Shown here piece after piece: positions 49,099 through 56,839 of a stretch of 64,000 bases of DNA. The position numbers were made by a program, and so were the translations under genes. Position 1 is the first letter of the stretch. Each line of letters starts with the position of its first letter. Below the pieces are notes generated by a model that made no database searches, was not told where the DNA came from, and saw only the letters and a list, made by a program, of their open reading frames with translations. Source of the stretch: Rhizorhabdus histidinilytica. GTDB lineage: Bacteria; Pseudomonadota; Alphaproteobacteria; Sphingomonadales; Sphingomonadaceae. The stretch covers positions 62,001 through 126,000 of the forward strand of contig NZ_FUYM01000006.1 of NCBI RefSeq assembly GCF_900167915.1, read 5' to 3'.

Positions 49099-49707
49099 CT
49101 AATTCCGGGGCCCCTTCGGGCGTGGGTCGTCCCATTTGAACGCTTTGTCGGAAATGGCCACCCCGAAGCGCTGATTCGTCAGCCGGACGGTCGAGCGGCC
49201 GTTCTGCGCATCGAGCACTGTCCACCCCTGGAGCGCGAGGCCGCCGGGCCCCGCGCCCCTGGCGAAGACGATCGTGATCGTGCCGAACTCGGGATGCTTG
49301 CCGTCGCGCGCCTCGACCGTGATCGTACCCGGGATCGTCGAGGGCACCACCTTGGCGAAGCGGCTCATGTCGCGGCGCGGGTCGATCAGCACCGACAGCG
49401 GCGAGTTGCCGACCGGCCAGCGCGACACCTGCCGCACCGAATAGTCGATCATCGTCAGCGCCTTGCCGTCGCCGACGATCAGCAGCGGCACGCCCTTCTG
49501 ATATTCGAAGCGGACCTTGCCCGGCTGGCGCAGGGTCAGCGTGCCCGACAGCGACTTGCCGTTGCGGTCGGTCTGGACGAAGTCGGCGGTCATCGTCGTG
49601 ATCCCGCGCAGATGCGCGGCGACCTGGTCGAGCGAGGCGGTCTGCGCCATGGCGGGGGCCGCCGCCGCGATCGCGGCGGGAAGCAGGGAAAGGAAAAGCG
49701 GGCGCAT
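49099..49707 (-). CDS. lolA: Outer-membrane lipoprotein carrier LolA
   Basis: A 202-residue periplasmic protein with signal peptide MRPLFLSLLPAAIAAAAPAMA, followed by LRGITTMTADFVQTDRNGKSLSGTLTLRQPGKVRFEY, the LolA beta-strand signature. It ferries lipoproteins from the inner-membrane LolCDE complex to the outer membrane. The ATG at 49707 is chosen because it starts the signal peptide; the frame upstream is a shadow of the nadD region. Confidence 0.9.
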   Translation of the reverse strand: MRPLFLSLLPAAIAAAAPAMAQTASLDQVAAHLRGITTMTADFVQTDRNGKSLSGTLTLRQPGKVRFEYQKGVPLLIVGDGKALTMIDYSVRQVSRWPVGNSPLSVLIDPRRDMSRFAKVVPSTIPGTITVEARDGKHPEFGTITIVFARGAGPGGLALQGWTVLDAQNGRSTVRLTNQRFGVAISDKAFKWDDPRPKGPRN

Positions 49708-49824
49708 GCGGCTCCTGTCGATATCGTCGTTTCGGCGGCCCTTATGCCCAAGCGCCGCTGAATTGGGAATGAAGCGCGCCAACGCCGCGCGCGCCGCGAT
49801 GTTTCCTTCTATATATCGGCCCGA

Positions 49825-50295
49825 ATGGACAGGAGACCACTGACCGACGCCGAAGGGGCGCTCGTCCGATCGATGTTCGGGGACGCGGTCGATACCGGCC
49901 GCGTCACGATCCGCCGCGCCCGCTGGTGGCCGTTCCAGCCGCCAAACGTGCTGATGGCGCCCGACGGCCATCTCTGGTGCCACCCCGCCGGACCGCTGTG
50001 GCGCGACTGCTATGCCGCCGCGTCGCTCTCGATGCAGGCGCTGTTCGTCCATGAAATGACCCATGTCTGGCAGGCGCAGCGCGGCGGCCGCTGGTACCTG
50101 CCGCTGATGCGCCATCCCTTCTGCCGATATGCCTATACATTGCAGTCGGGCAAGCCCTTCGCCCGCTACGGCATCGAGCAGCAGGCCGAGATCGTCGCCG
50201 ATGCCTTCCTCCTCGCACGCGGCGTCGCGCGGCCCGGCAAGCCGGGGCTGGAGGCGTACAAGGCGGTGCTGCCATTCGAGGCCCCCCTCCCTTGA
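49825..50295 (+). CDS. HExxH metalloprotease-like protein of unknown function
   Basis: A 156-residue protein with the zinc-protease motif HEMTHVWQ (near residues 76-83) and a conserved IEQQAEIVADAFLLARG helix about 40 residues later that could supply the third ligand Glu. This pairing resembles small domains associated with type VI or Vgr-related proteins in proteobacteria. No signal peptide. It is divergent from lolA and its stop codon lies inside a hairpin ahead of nadD. Confidence 0.7.
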   Translation: MDRRPLTDAEGALVRSMFGDAVDTGRVTIRRARWWPFQPPNVLMAPDGHLWCHPAGPLWRDCYAAASLSMQALFVHEMTHVWQAQRGGRWYLPLMRHPFCRYAYTLQSGKPFARYGIEQQAEIVADAFLLARGVARPGKPGLEAYKAVLPFEAPLP

Positions 50296-50304
50296 AGGGA
50301 GGGG
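50284..50304. terminator. Hairpin across the stop codon of the HExxH gene
   Basis: CCCCTCCC and GGGAGGGG pair around TTGAA, which contains the TGA stop (50293-50295). A very similar CCCCTCCCTTGAA hairpin follows ctpA near 54759. Confidence 0.5.
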
Positions 50305-50355
50305 AACGAGGATGACGCTCTTCCGCTTCCCCCTCGCAGCGGCTAGAGCGGCGCG

Positions 50356-50988
50356 ATGACCCCCACCGGACTGCTCGGCGGCAGCTTCAACCCGGCGCAT
50401 TACAGCCACCGCCACATCAGCCTGTTCGCGATCGAGGCGCTCGGGCTGGAGGAGATGTGGTGGCTGGTGTCGCCCGGCAATCCGCTCAAGGCCGGCACTC
50501 CCGACATGGCCCCGCTCGCCGCCCGCTACGCCTCGGCGGCGCGGATGGCGCGGCGCGCGCCGATCCGCCCGACCGCGATCGAGGCGCGGCTCGGCACGCG
50601 CTACACCGCCGATACGCTCCGCAAGCTCGTCCGCCGCTACCCGAAGCGCCGCTTCGTCTGGATCATGGGGGCCGACAATCTCGCCCAATTCGACCGGTGG
50701 CAGGACTGGCGCGGCATAGCGCGCAGGGTGGTCATTGCCGTCGTCGCCCGTCCGGGTTATGATGACGGCGCCCGCGCTTCGAGGGCGATGGGCTGGCTGC
50801 GGCATTTCGTCCGGCCCGCGGCCAAGGCGAAAGACTGGACGAGCTGGAGACCGCCGGCCCTCGTGCTGCTGCACTTCTATCCTGATCGCGGTTCCGCAAC
50901 GCGGCTCCGGGCCAAGGACCCAGGCTGGCACCTTTCCCACAGCAACAGAGGCTTGCGCGACAGGTTGACGCGCCGGCCGCTACCCTAG
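50356..50988 (+). CDS. nadD: Nicotinate-nucleotide adenylyltransferase
   Basis: A 210-residue nucleotidyltransferase: GGSFNPAHYSHRHIS (residues 8-22) is the HxGH-type ATP site, here HYSH; SPGNPLKAG, FVWIMGADNLAQFDRWQDW and a late loop complete the NadD pattern. The usual terminal ISSTxIR motif is replaced by GSATRLRAKD. It makes NaAD in NAD synthesis. It is followed after eight bases by rsfS, a common order (nadD-rsfS-rlmH). Confidence 0.9.
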   Translation: MTPTGLLGGSFNPAHYSHRHISLFAIEALGLEEMWWLVSPGNPLKAGTPDMAPLAARYASAARMARRAPIRPTAIEARLGTRYTADTLRKLVRRYPKRRFVWIMGADNLAQFDRWQDWRGIARRVVIAVVARPGYDDGARASRAMGWLRHFVRPAAKAKDWTSWRPPALVLLHFYPDRGSATRLRAKDPGWHLSHSNRGLRDRLTRRPLP

Positions 50989-50996
50989 GAGGTACA

Positions 50997-51404
50997 TTGA
51001 CCGCCACCGACAGCATCAGGCCCAGAGACGCCTCTGCCGCCAGGGATGCCGACCCTTCGGACAAGCTGCATCAGCTTGTGCTGAAATCGCTCGACGACGA
51101 CCAGGCGATCGAGACCGTCTCGATCCCGCTCGCGGGCAAATCGTCGATCGCCGACCATATGGTGATCGCATCGGGCCGTTCGACCCGACAGGTCGCCTCG
51201 ATGGCGACCAAGCTGGCCGACAGGATCAAGAGCGAGACGGGCCGCGCGGTCCGGATCGAAGGCCTGCCGACGGCCGACTGGGTGCTGATCGACGCGGGCG
51301 ACGTGATCGTCCACCTGTTCCGCCCCGAGGTCCGCAGCTTCTACAATCTCGAACGGATGTGGAATTTCGGCGACGCGCCCGCGCCCGTCGCGGTCCAGGG
51401 CTGA
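50997..51404 (+). CDS. rsfS: Ribosomal silencing factor RsfS
   Basis: A 135-residue protein with the RsfS core ADHMVIASGRSTRQVASMATKLADRIK and ADWVLIDAGDVIVHLFRPEVRSFYNLERMW. It binds uL14 and blocks subunit joining during starvation. The start is TTG at 50997 behind AGGAGGT. It sits between nadD and rlmH. Confidence 0.92.
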   Translation: MTATDSIRPRDASAARDADPSDKLHQLVLKSLDDDQAIETVSIPLAGKSSIADHMVIASGRSTRQVASMATKLADRIKSETGRAVRIEGLPTADWVLIDAGDVIVHLFRPEVRSFYNLERMWNFGDAPAPVAVQG

Positions 51405-51440
51405 TCCGGCAGGGCAGCGGCAGGGAGGCCCTGAACCACA

Positions 51441-51863
51441 TTGCTGCTGCACATCGTCGCGCGGGGCAGGATCGGCCGGGGTCCCGAGGCCGAGCTGGTC
51501 GACCGCTACATGAAGCGGATCGGCTGGCCGACCCGCATCACCGAGCTGCCCGACACCGGCGGCCGCGTGCCGCCGCGCGATCCCGGCACCGTCCTCGTCA
51601 TGCTCGACGAGAAGGGCGAGCAGCTCGGCTCGATGGCGTTCGCCGAGAAACTCGGCCGCTGGCGCGACGACGGCCGGCGCGAGGTCCGCTTCCTGATCGG
51701 CGCCGCCGACGGCTTCGACGAGGCCCAGCGCCGCGAGGCCGACCTGCTCTTCGCCTTCGGCAAGGCGACCTGGCCCCACCTGCTCGCCCGCGCGATGCTC
51801 GCCGAACAGCTCTGGCGCGCGACCAGCATCCTCGCCGGCCACCCCTATCATCGGGAAGGGTGA
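51441..51863 (+). CDS. rlmH: 23S rRNA pseudouridine-1915 N3-methyltransferase RlmH
   Basis: A 140-residue SPOUT methyltransferase: LVMLDEKGEQLGSMAFAEKLG, FLIGAADGFDEAQRREAD, FAFGKATWPHLLARAMLAEQLWRATSILAGHPYHR, the last being the family's C-terminal knot. It starts with TTG at 51441 behind GGGAGG; a second consecutive operon gene with a TTG start. A repeat element follows. Confidence 0.93.
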   Translation: MLLHIVARGRIGRGPEAELVDRYMKRIGWPTRITELPDTGGRVPPRDPGTVLVMLDEKGEQLGSMAFAEKLGRWRDDGRREVRFLIGAADGFDEAQRREADLLFAFGKATWPHLLARAMLAEQLWRATSILAGHPYHREG

Positions 51864-51886
51864 TGCAGGCAGCCTTCCAAAATCCG

Positions 51887-52062
51887 CCCCGGAACGGGGA
51901 GGGCGTTGAAGCTTTGGCTGGCCCCCGGCCAGCCAAGTTTGTGTCCGGGGGATGCAAACTCGCTTCAACGCATGCGAAGCATGGTGGAGGGGGCGACGGC
52001 GCAGCCGGCGCTGACGCGCCGCCCCTCCACCGGCTTCGCCGGTCCCCCTCCCCGTTCCGGGG
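51887..52062. repeat. 176-base terminal-inverted-repeat element between rlmH and the envC-like gene
   Basis: The ends are perfect 17-base inverted repeats CCCCGGAACGGGGAGGG / CCCTCCCCGTTCCGGGG. Inside are further hairpins: GCGTTGAAGC/GCTTCAACGC, GGCTGGC/GCCAGCC and CCGGC/GCCGG. The right end runs into GGGGAGGA, which serves as the ribosome site of the next gene. No coding potential. It resembles a MITE-like or REP-like element. Confidence 0.75.
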
Positions 52063-52066
52063 AGGA

Positions 52067-53263
52067 ATGATTATTGTAGCGGTCGCTACAATGCTCGCCA
52101 TTCCCGCTTACGCCCTGTCGCGCGACCCCGGCGTCGCCGAGCAGCAGCGCGCGCTCGCGGCAGCGAAGCGCGACGCGTCGGCCGCCGAGCGCCGCGCCGC
52201 CGACCTCGAGCACCGGGCGAAGGCGATGACCCGCGCCGCCGACCGCGCCCGCGCCGAGCAGGCCGCCGCCGCCGTCGCGATCCAGGCGTCGGAAGCACGG
52301 ATCGCCGCCGCCGAGGCGCGGGTCGGCATCGTCGACCGGCTCCGCGCCCGCCAACGGGCCCGCCTCGCCGAGCGGCAGGGACCGATCGTGCGGCTGACCG
52401 CGGCGCTCCAGACGATGGCGCGCCGCCCTGCCGCGCTGGCGCTGGTCCAGCCCGGATCGGTCGATGACATGGTCCATGTCCGTGCCCTGCTGGGATCGGC
52501 ACTGCCCGAGATCCGCGCCCGCACCGCCGGGCTTCGCGCCGAAGTGGCGCGCGGCGACGCGCTGCGCCGCTCGGCCGGGCTGGCGGTCGCCGACCTGCGC
52601 CGCGAGCAGGACCAGCTCCGCATCCGCCGCACCGCGCTCGCCCGGCTCGAAGCCGACCAGCGCCGCCGCTCTCAGGGGCTGGTCGACGACGCGATGGCCG
52701 AACAAGACCGGATGATCGCGATGGGCGAGAAGGCGAAGGACATCGCCGAGCTGATCGAGGAGCTCGGCGAACAGTCCGACATCCGCACCCGTCTCGCCAG
52801 CCTGCCGGGCCCACGCCTGCGCCCGCCGCTGCCCGGCCGCGCCGCGCCACCGCCGCCGTCCGAGCTGGCCAGGCTGTCGGCGATCGCGCAGGCGCCGCCG
52901 CCCTATCGCCTGCCGGTGCGCGGCCGGCTCGTCTCGGGGATGGGCGAGTTGTCCGACTCGGGCGTCCGCGCGCGCGGGCTGACCCTGGCGGCGGCGCGCG
53001 GTGCGCAGATCGTTTCGCCCGCCGACGGCCGGATCGCCTTCGCCGGCCCGTTCCGCAGCTATGCCGGCATCGTCATCATCGACCATGACAATGGCTGGTC
53101 GACACTGATCACCGGGCTCGGCCGGGTCGCCGCCAAGGTCGGCGCGGAGGTGATCCAGGGCAGCCCGCTGGGCGTCGCGGATGGCGGAAATCCGCGCATC
53201 ACGGTCGAGCTGCGGCACGCCGGACGGCCGATCGACATATTGCCGCTGCTGACCCGCGGATGA
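52067..53263 (+). CDS. EnvC-like murein hydrolase activator (degenerate LytM)
   Basis: A 398-residue protein: short signal sequence MIIVAVATMLAIPAYA, a long coiled coil (about residues 20-230, rich in Ala, Arg, Glu), a linker with Pro, and a C-terminal M23/LytM fold (YRLPVRGRLVSGMGELSDSGVRARGLTLAAARGAQIVSPADGRIAF). The zinc-ligand His/Asp and HxH are replaced (RGLTL, ITGLG), so it is probably an amidase activator like EnvC and not a hydrolase. The ATG at 52067 uses a ribosome site at the repeat's end; ATG 52091 is the alternative. Confidence 0.83.
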   Translation: MIIVAVATMLAIPAYALSRDPGVAEQQRALAAAKRDASAAERRAADLEHRAKAMTRAADRARAEQAAAAVAIQASEARIAAAEARVGIVDRLRARQRARLAERQGPIVRLTAALQTMARRPAALALVQPGSVDDMVHVRALLGSALPEIRARTAGLRAEVARGDALRRSAGLAVADLRREQDQLRIRRTALARLEADQRRRSQGLVDDAMAEQDRMIAMGEKAKDIAELIEELGEQSDIRTRLASLPGPRLRPPLPGRAAPPPPSELARLSAIAQAPPPYRLPVRGRLVSGMGELSDSGVRARGLTLAAARGAQIVSPADGRIAFAGPFRSYAGIVIIDHDNGWSTLITGLGRVAAKVGAEVIQGSPLGVADGGNPRITVELRHAGRPIDILPLLTRG

Positions 53264-53398
53264 GCCGCGGCCGGGGCCGCCATTGACCCGCAGCGCCCGG
53301 CCAACCATCTTGTCCGATGGTCGAAGCCGGGCAGGCGCCTATTTCGCACCCCGGCAAAAGCCTGTACGATGACGCCTTGTTTGGAGCGGGCTGATTTG

Positions 53399-54748
53399 AT
53401 GACGAAGACCCTGTTGCGTTCCATCGGCCTGTTCGGCGCCGGTGTCATGGTTGCCACCCTCGCCCCCGCGATCGGCGCGGTCGACGTCGGCACCTACAAG
53501 GAGCTCGACCAGTTCATGAGCGTGTTCGAGCGGGTCCGCTCGGACTATGTCGACAAGGTCGACGACCGCACCCTGATCAAGGGCGCGATCGACGGCATGC
53601 TCGCCAGCCTCGACCCCCACAGCTCCTATCTCGACGCGCGCGACCGGCAGAACATGCGCACCCAGACGCAGGGCGCCTATGGCGGCCTCGGCCTGTCGGT
53701 CACGATGGAGGACGGCGCGGTCAAGATCATGACCGCTCAGGAGGACACCCCCGCGGCGAAGGCCGGCCTCAAGACCGGCGACTTCATCACCCATCTCGAC
53801 GGCAAGCTGCTCTACGGCGGCACCCTCGACGAGGCGGTCGACCAGATGCGCGGCAAGCCCGGTACCAAGATCCTGATCACCGTCGTCCGTCCCGGCCGCG
53901 ACAAGCCGTTCGACGTCTCGCTGACCCGCGAGCTGATCCAGCTCAAGCCGGTCAAGTGGGAGGTCAAGGACCAGGTCGGCATCATCAACATCAACACCTT
54001 CGTCAACGCCAACACCGGCGATTCGGTGCGCGCGGCGATCGCCGGCATCCAGAAGTCGCTGGGGCATGACCCGCTCGGCTATGTGATCGACCTGCGCTCC
54101 AACCCCGGCGGCCTGCTCGACCAGGCGATCGACGTGTCCGACATCTTCCTCGATCGCGGCGAGATCGTCTCCCAGCGCGGGCGCGAGAAGAACGACATCG
54201 AGCGCCGCTACGCGACGGCGAGCCCGCCCGACCTCGCCCACGGCCTGCCGATGATCGTGCTGGTCGATGCCGGCTCCGCCTCGGCCGCGGAGATCGTCGC
54301 GGGCGCGCTGCAGGACCAGAAGCGCGCGCTGGTGATGGGCGAGCGGACCTTCGGCAAGGGTTCGGTCCAGACCGTGCTCGAACTGTCCGACGACACCGCG
54401 CTCAAGCTGACCACGGCGCGCTACTACACGCCGTCGGGCAAGTCGGTGCAGGAGGGTGGGATCAAGCCCGACATCCTGGTGCCCCAGCTCAGCGATCCCG
54501 ACTACAAGGACCGGCCGCGTCTGCGCGAGGCCGACCTGCGCCGCCACCTGATCAACGAGGCGAAGATCGACGACAAGGTGCTCGAGGATGACGGCAAGCC
54601 CGATCCGCGCTTCCAGCTCACTTCGGAGGCGCTGAAGAAGCAGGGGATCGACGACTTCCAGCTCGACTATGCGGTCAAGACCATCGCCCGCATGGCCCAG
54701 CCCCCGCTCCGCACCGCCCTCGCCGGCGCCAGGAGCGGCGCGCGCTAA
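53399..54748 (+). CDS. ctpA: Carboxy-terminal processing protease (S41 peptidase with PDZ)
   Basis: A 449-residue protease: N-terminal signal/anchor LLRSIGLFGAGVMVATLAPAIGA, PDZ domain (YGGLGLSVTMEDGAVKIM to GTKILITVVRPG), and the S41 core with the nucleophile Ser in DAGSASAAEIVAGALQ and Lys in GERTFGKGSVQT. It trims periplasmic proteins. It follows the EnvC-like gene by about 135 bases, as in many proteobacteria. Confidence 0.93.
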   Translation: MTKTLLRSIGLFGAGVMVATLAPAIGAVDVGTYKELDQFMSVFERVRSDYVDKVDDRTLIKGAIDGMLASLDPHSSYLDARDRQNMRTQTQGAYGGLGLSVTMEDGAVKIMTAQEDTPAAKAGLKTGDFITHLDGKLLYGGTLDEAVDQMRGKPGTKILITVVRPGRDKPFDVSLTRELIQLKPVKWEVKDQVGIININTFVNANTGDSVRAAIAGIQKSLGHDPLGYVIDLRSNPGGLLDQAIDVSDIFLDRGEIVSQRGREKNDIERRYATASPPDLAHGLPMIVLVDAGSASAAEIVAGALQDQKRALVMGERTFGKGSVQTVLELSDDTALKLTTARYYTPSGKSVQEGGIKPDILVPQLSDPDYKDRPRLREADLRRHLINEAKIDDKVLEDDGKPDPRFQLTSEALKKQGIDDFQLDYAVKTIARMAQPPLRTALAGARSGAR

Positions 54749-54758
54749 CAGAGCTCCA

Positions 54759-54787
54759 CAACCCCCCTCCCTTGAAAGGGAGGGGGG
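54759..54787 (+). terminator. Hairpin after ctpA
   Basis: CCCCCTCCCTT and AAGGGAGGGGG pair around a short loop directly after the ctpA stop. It is of the same sequence type as the hairpin at 50284. Arm limits are approximate. Confidence 0.55.
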
Positions 54788-54805
54788 TTCGGTTATACCC
54801 CCCCC

Positions 54806-55279
54806 ATGACCGGTTTCGCCCAGGCGCGGCTCGCTGCGCTCCTCCTGCCTTCGGCGCTGATGCTGGGGGCGCTCGGCTCGCAATTCATCGGCGGGCTCTT
54901 CCCCTGCGAGATGTGCCATTGGCAGCGCTGGCCGCACGAGGCGGCGATCGCGCTGGCGCTGTTCGCCTTCCCGCTCGGCGACAAGCGGGCGGGGCGGATC
55001 GTCCTCGCGCTGGCGATCGTCGCGATCCTGGTCAGCGGCGCGATCGGCGTCTTCCATGCCGGCGTCGAATATCATTGGTGGCAGGGGATCACCCGCTGCT
55101 CGGCCCCGCCCACCGGCGGGTCGGAGGGCGACCTGCTCGCCGAGATCATGGCGACGCCGATGATCCAGTGTGACGTGCCGCAATGGACGCTGTTCGGCAT
55201 CTCGCTCGCCGGCTTCAATGCGATCTTCTCGATCCTCGGCGGGCTCGCCATCATTGCCTTGTGGAAGCGCAAGCCGTGA
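54806..55279 (+). CDS. dsbB: Disulfide bond formation protein B
   Basis: A 157-residue membrane protein with four predicted helices, the quinone-proximal CEMC pair near residues 32-35 (FPCEMCHWQRWPHEAA) and a second periplasmic Cys pair (TRCSAPP to IQCDVP). It reoxidises DsbA using quinone. Its stop overlaps the coq7 GTG by four bases (GTGA), linking a quinone-dependent enzyme to quinone synthesis. Confidence 0.88.
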   Translation: MTGFAQARLAALLLPSALMLGALGSQFIGGLFPCEMCHWQRWPHEAAIALALFAFPLGDKRAGRIVLALAIVAILVSGAIGVFHAGVEYHWWQGITRCSAPPTGGSEGDLLAEIMATPMIQCDVPQWTLFGISLAGFNAIFSILGGLAIIALWKRKP

Positions 55280-55869
55280 ACGCGGATGCGAATCGGAGGG
55301 CCGCGTCTTCGGCGGTCGCCAACGCGCAACAGCGCGCCGCGTCTTCGGTGGTCGCCAACGCGCAACAGCGCGCGGCGATGCTCCGCGTTGACCAGGCCGG
55401 CGAATATGGCGCGACGCGCATCTATGCCGGGCAGCTCGCGGTGATGGGCCAGCGATCGGCCGATGCCCGCGCGATCGCGCGCATGGCGGGGCAGGAGGCG
55501 CGCCACCGCGCGGTGTTCGACCGGATGACCGCCGAGCGCGGGGTGCGGCCGACCGCGCTTCAACCGCTGTGGAACGTCGCGGGCTTCGCGCTGGGCGCGG
55601 CGACGGCGCTGATCGGGCCCAAGGCGGCGATGGCCTGCACCGCCGCTATCGAGACCGAGATCGACCGCCATTATCGCGAGCAGCTCGAACAGATCGGCGA
55701 CGGCGATCCCGAGCTCAGCGCGACGATCGAGGAGTTCCGCGCCGAGGAGGTCGAGCATCGCGACGCCGCGATCGCCGCGGGCGCCGAACAGGCCCCGGCC
55801 TATCCGCTGCTGTCGGGCGCGATCCGGCTCGGCTGCCGCATTGCCATCGGGCTTTCGCGCCACATATAA
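55276..55869 (+). CDS. coq7: Demethoxyubiquinone hydroxylase COQ7
   Basis: A 197-residue di-iron carboxylate protein. Ligands: Glu in DQAGEYGATRIY, ExxRH in GQEARHRAVF, Glu in AAIETEID and ExxH in AEEVEHRDAA. It hydroxylates demethoxyubiquinone at C6. GTG at 55276 overlaps the dsbB stop. The N-terminus has a tandem duplicated 12-residue repeat (AASSAVANAQQR, AASSVVANAQQR) absent from the enzyme core. Confidence 0.88.
   Translation: MNADANRRAASSAVANAQQRAASSVVANAQQRAAMLRVDQAGEYGATRIYAGQLAVMGQRSADARAIARMAGQEARHRAVFDRMTAERGVRPTALQPLWNVAGFALGAATALIGPKAAMACTAAIETEIDRHYREQLEQIGDGDPELSATIEEFRAEEVEHRDAAIAAGAEQAPAYPLLSGAIRLGCRIAIGLSRHI
55300..55371 (+). repeat. 36-base tandem duplication in coq7
   Basis: Two 36-base units (55300-55335 and 55336-55371) beginning GCCGCGTCTTCGG differ at one base. 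In frame they encode twelve residues each. A recent slip or duplication. Confidence 0.8.
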
Positions 55870-55898
55870 TGGGCGACCACAGCCAAGGAATCGCGCCG

Positions 55899-56297
55899 AT
55901 GACGACCCACCGTTTTCTCCCGCCGGCGCTTGCTGTCCTGGCCGCCATCGCCGCCGCCGCGCCCTTCGCCATGCCCGCCCAGGCGCAGCGGACCCAGCGC
56001 GTGCTGACCATCTTCGGCAGCGATCCCTGCCCGACCAGCAACGGCGACGAGATCGTCGTGTGCCAGCGCATGCCGGAAGGGGAACGCTACCGCATCCCCG
56101 AGCAGCTCCGCCGCACCGAGCCGCGCAACGACAATTGGAGCGACCGCGCGTCGAGCCTGGAATATGTCGGCCGCAGCGGTGCGCAGAGCTGCTCGACCAG
56201 CGGCGCCGGCGGCGCATCGGGCTGCTTCCGCCAGCTCGCCCGCAAGGCGTGCGAAGAGGACAAGGCCGACGGCAAGAAGTGCGGGATCAAGTTCTGA
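55899..56297 (+). CDS. Secreted small cysteine-containing protein, paralog 1
   Basis: A 132-residue protein: signal peptide MTTHRFLPPALAVLAAIAAAAPFAMPAQA, then IFGSDPCPTSNGDEIVVCQRMPEGERYRIPEQLR and a Cys-rich C-terminus (SCSTSGAGGASGCFRQ, ACEEDKADGKKC). It shares FG-x-DPCP, EI-x-VC and PE-x-ERYRIP with the next gene product. Cysteines suit periplasmic disulfides, fitting the nearby dsbB. Family function unknown to me. Confidence 0.72.
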   Translation: MTTHRFLPPALAVLAAIAAAAPFAMPAQAQRTQRVLTIFGSDPCPTSNGDEIVVCQRMPEGERYRIPEQLRRTEPRNDNWSDRASSLEYVGRSGAQSCSTSGAGGASGCFRQLARKACEEDKADGKKCGIKF

Positions 56298-56379
56298 CGC
56301 TTCCCGACGTCCTGTTCTTTTCAGGGCGGCCCCCGCCCCATTCAGCACCCCGAAAGCGTCTCGCGCGTTAGCTGTCGTG

Positions 56380-56766
56380 ATGAAGCTCCTGTTCCCGATC
56401 GCGCTGCTGCTCGCGGCGCCCGCGCTCGCCGCCCCGAAGGCCGAGGAGCCGCCCCCGCCGCGGATGAGCACGCTGGTCGTGTTCGGCGACGATCCCTGTC
56501 CGCGCAGCTCGGACGAGGAGATCATCGTCTGCGCCCGCCAGCCGGAGAGCGAACGTTACCGCATCCCCAAGGCGCTGCGGAAGAAGCCCAAGGCCGATGA
56601 GGTCACGCAGAGCTGGGTCGAGCGCACCCGGACCTTCGACATGGTCAGCAAACAGGGCCTGCCCAACAGTTGCTCGCCCAACGGCACCAATGGCCAGACC
56701 GGCTGCATGCGCCAGTTCCTCGAAGCCGCACGCGCCGAGCGCGAGGCGATGAAGCGGGGCGAGTGA
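56380..56766 (+). CDS. Secreted small cysteine-containing protein, paralog 2
   Basis: A 128-residue paralog of the preceding protein: signal peptide MKLLFPIALLLAAPALA, VVFGDDPCPRSSDEEIIVCARQPESERYRIPKALRKKP, and later SCSPNGTNGQTGCMRQF. The four Cys positions match. The C-terminus is shorter and more charged (AARAEREAMKRGE). Tandem duplication is likely. The GTG just upstream (56377) is an alternative start. Confidence 0.72.
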   Translation: MKLLFPIALLLAAPALAAPKAEEPPPPRMSTLVVFGDDPCPRSSDEEIIVCARQPESERYRIPKALRKKPKADEVTQSWVERTRTFDMVSKQGLPNSCSPNGTNGQTGCMRQFLEAARAEREAMKRGE

Positions 56767-56839
56767 CACCCCTTCGGCCCATGGTCGAACCCTTCCGATT
56801 TTTCGCCGATCGGCTATACTTTCCGCGAGAGCATAGTCG

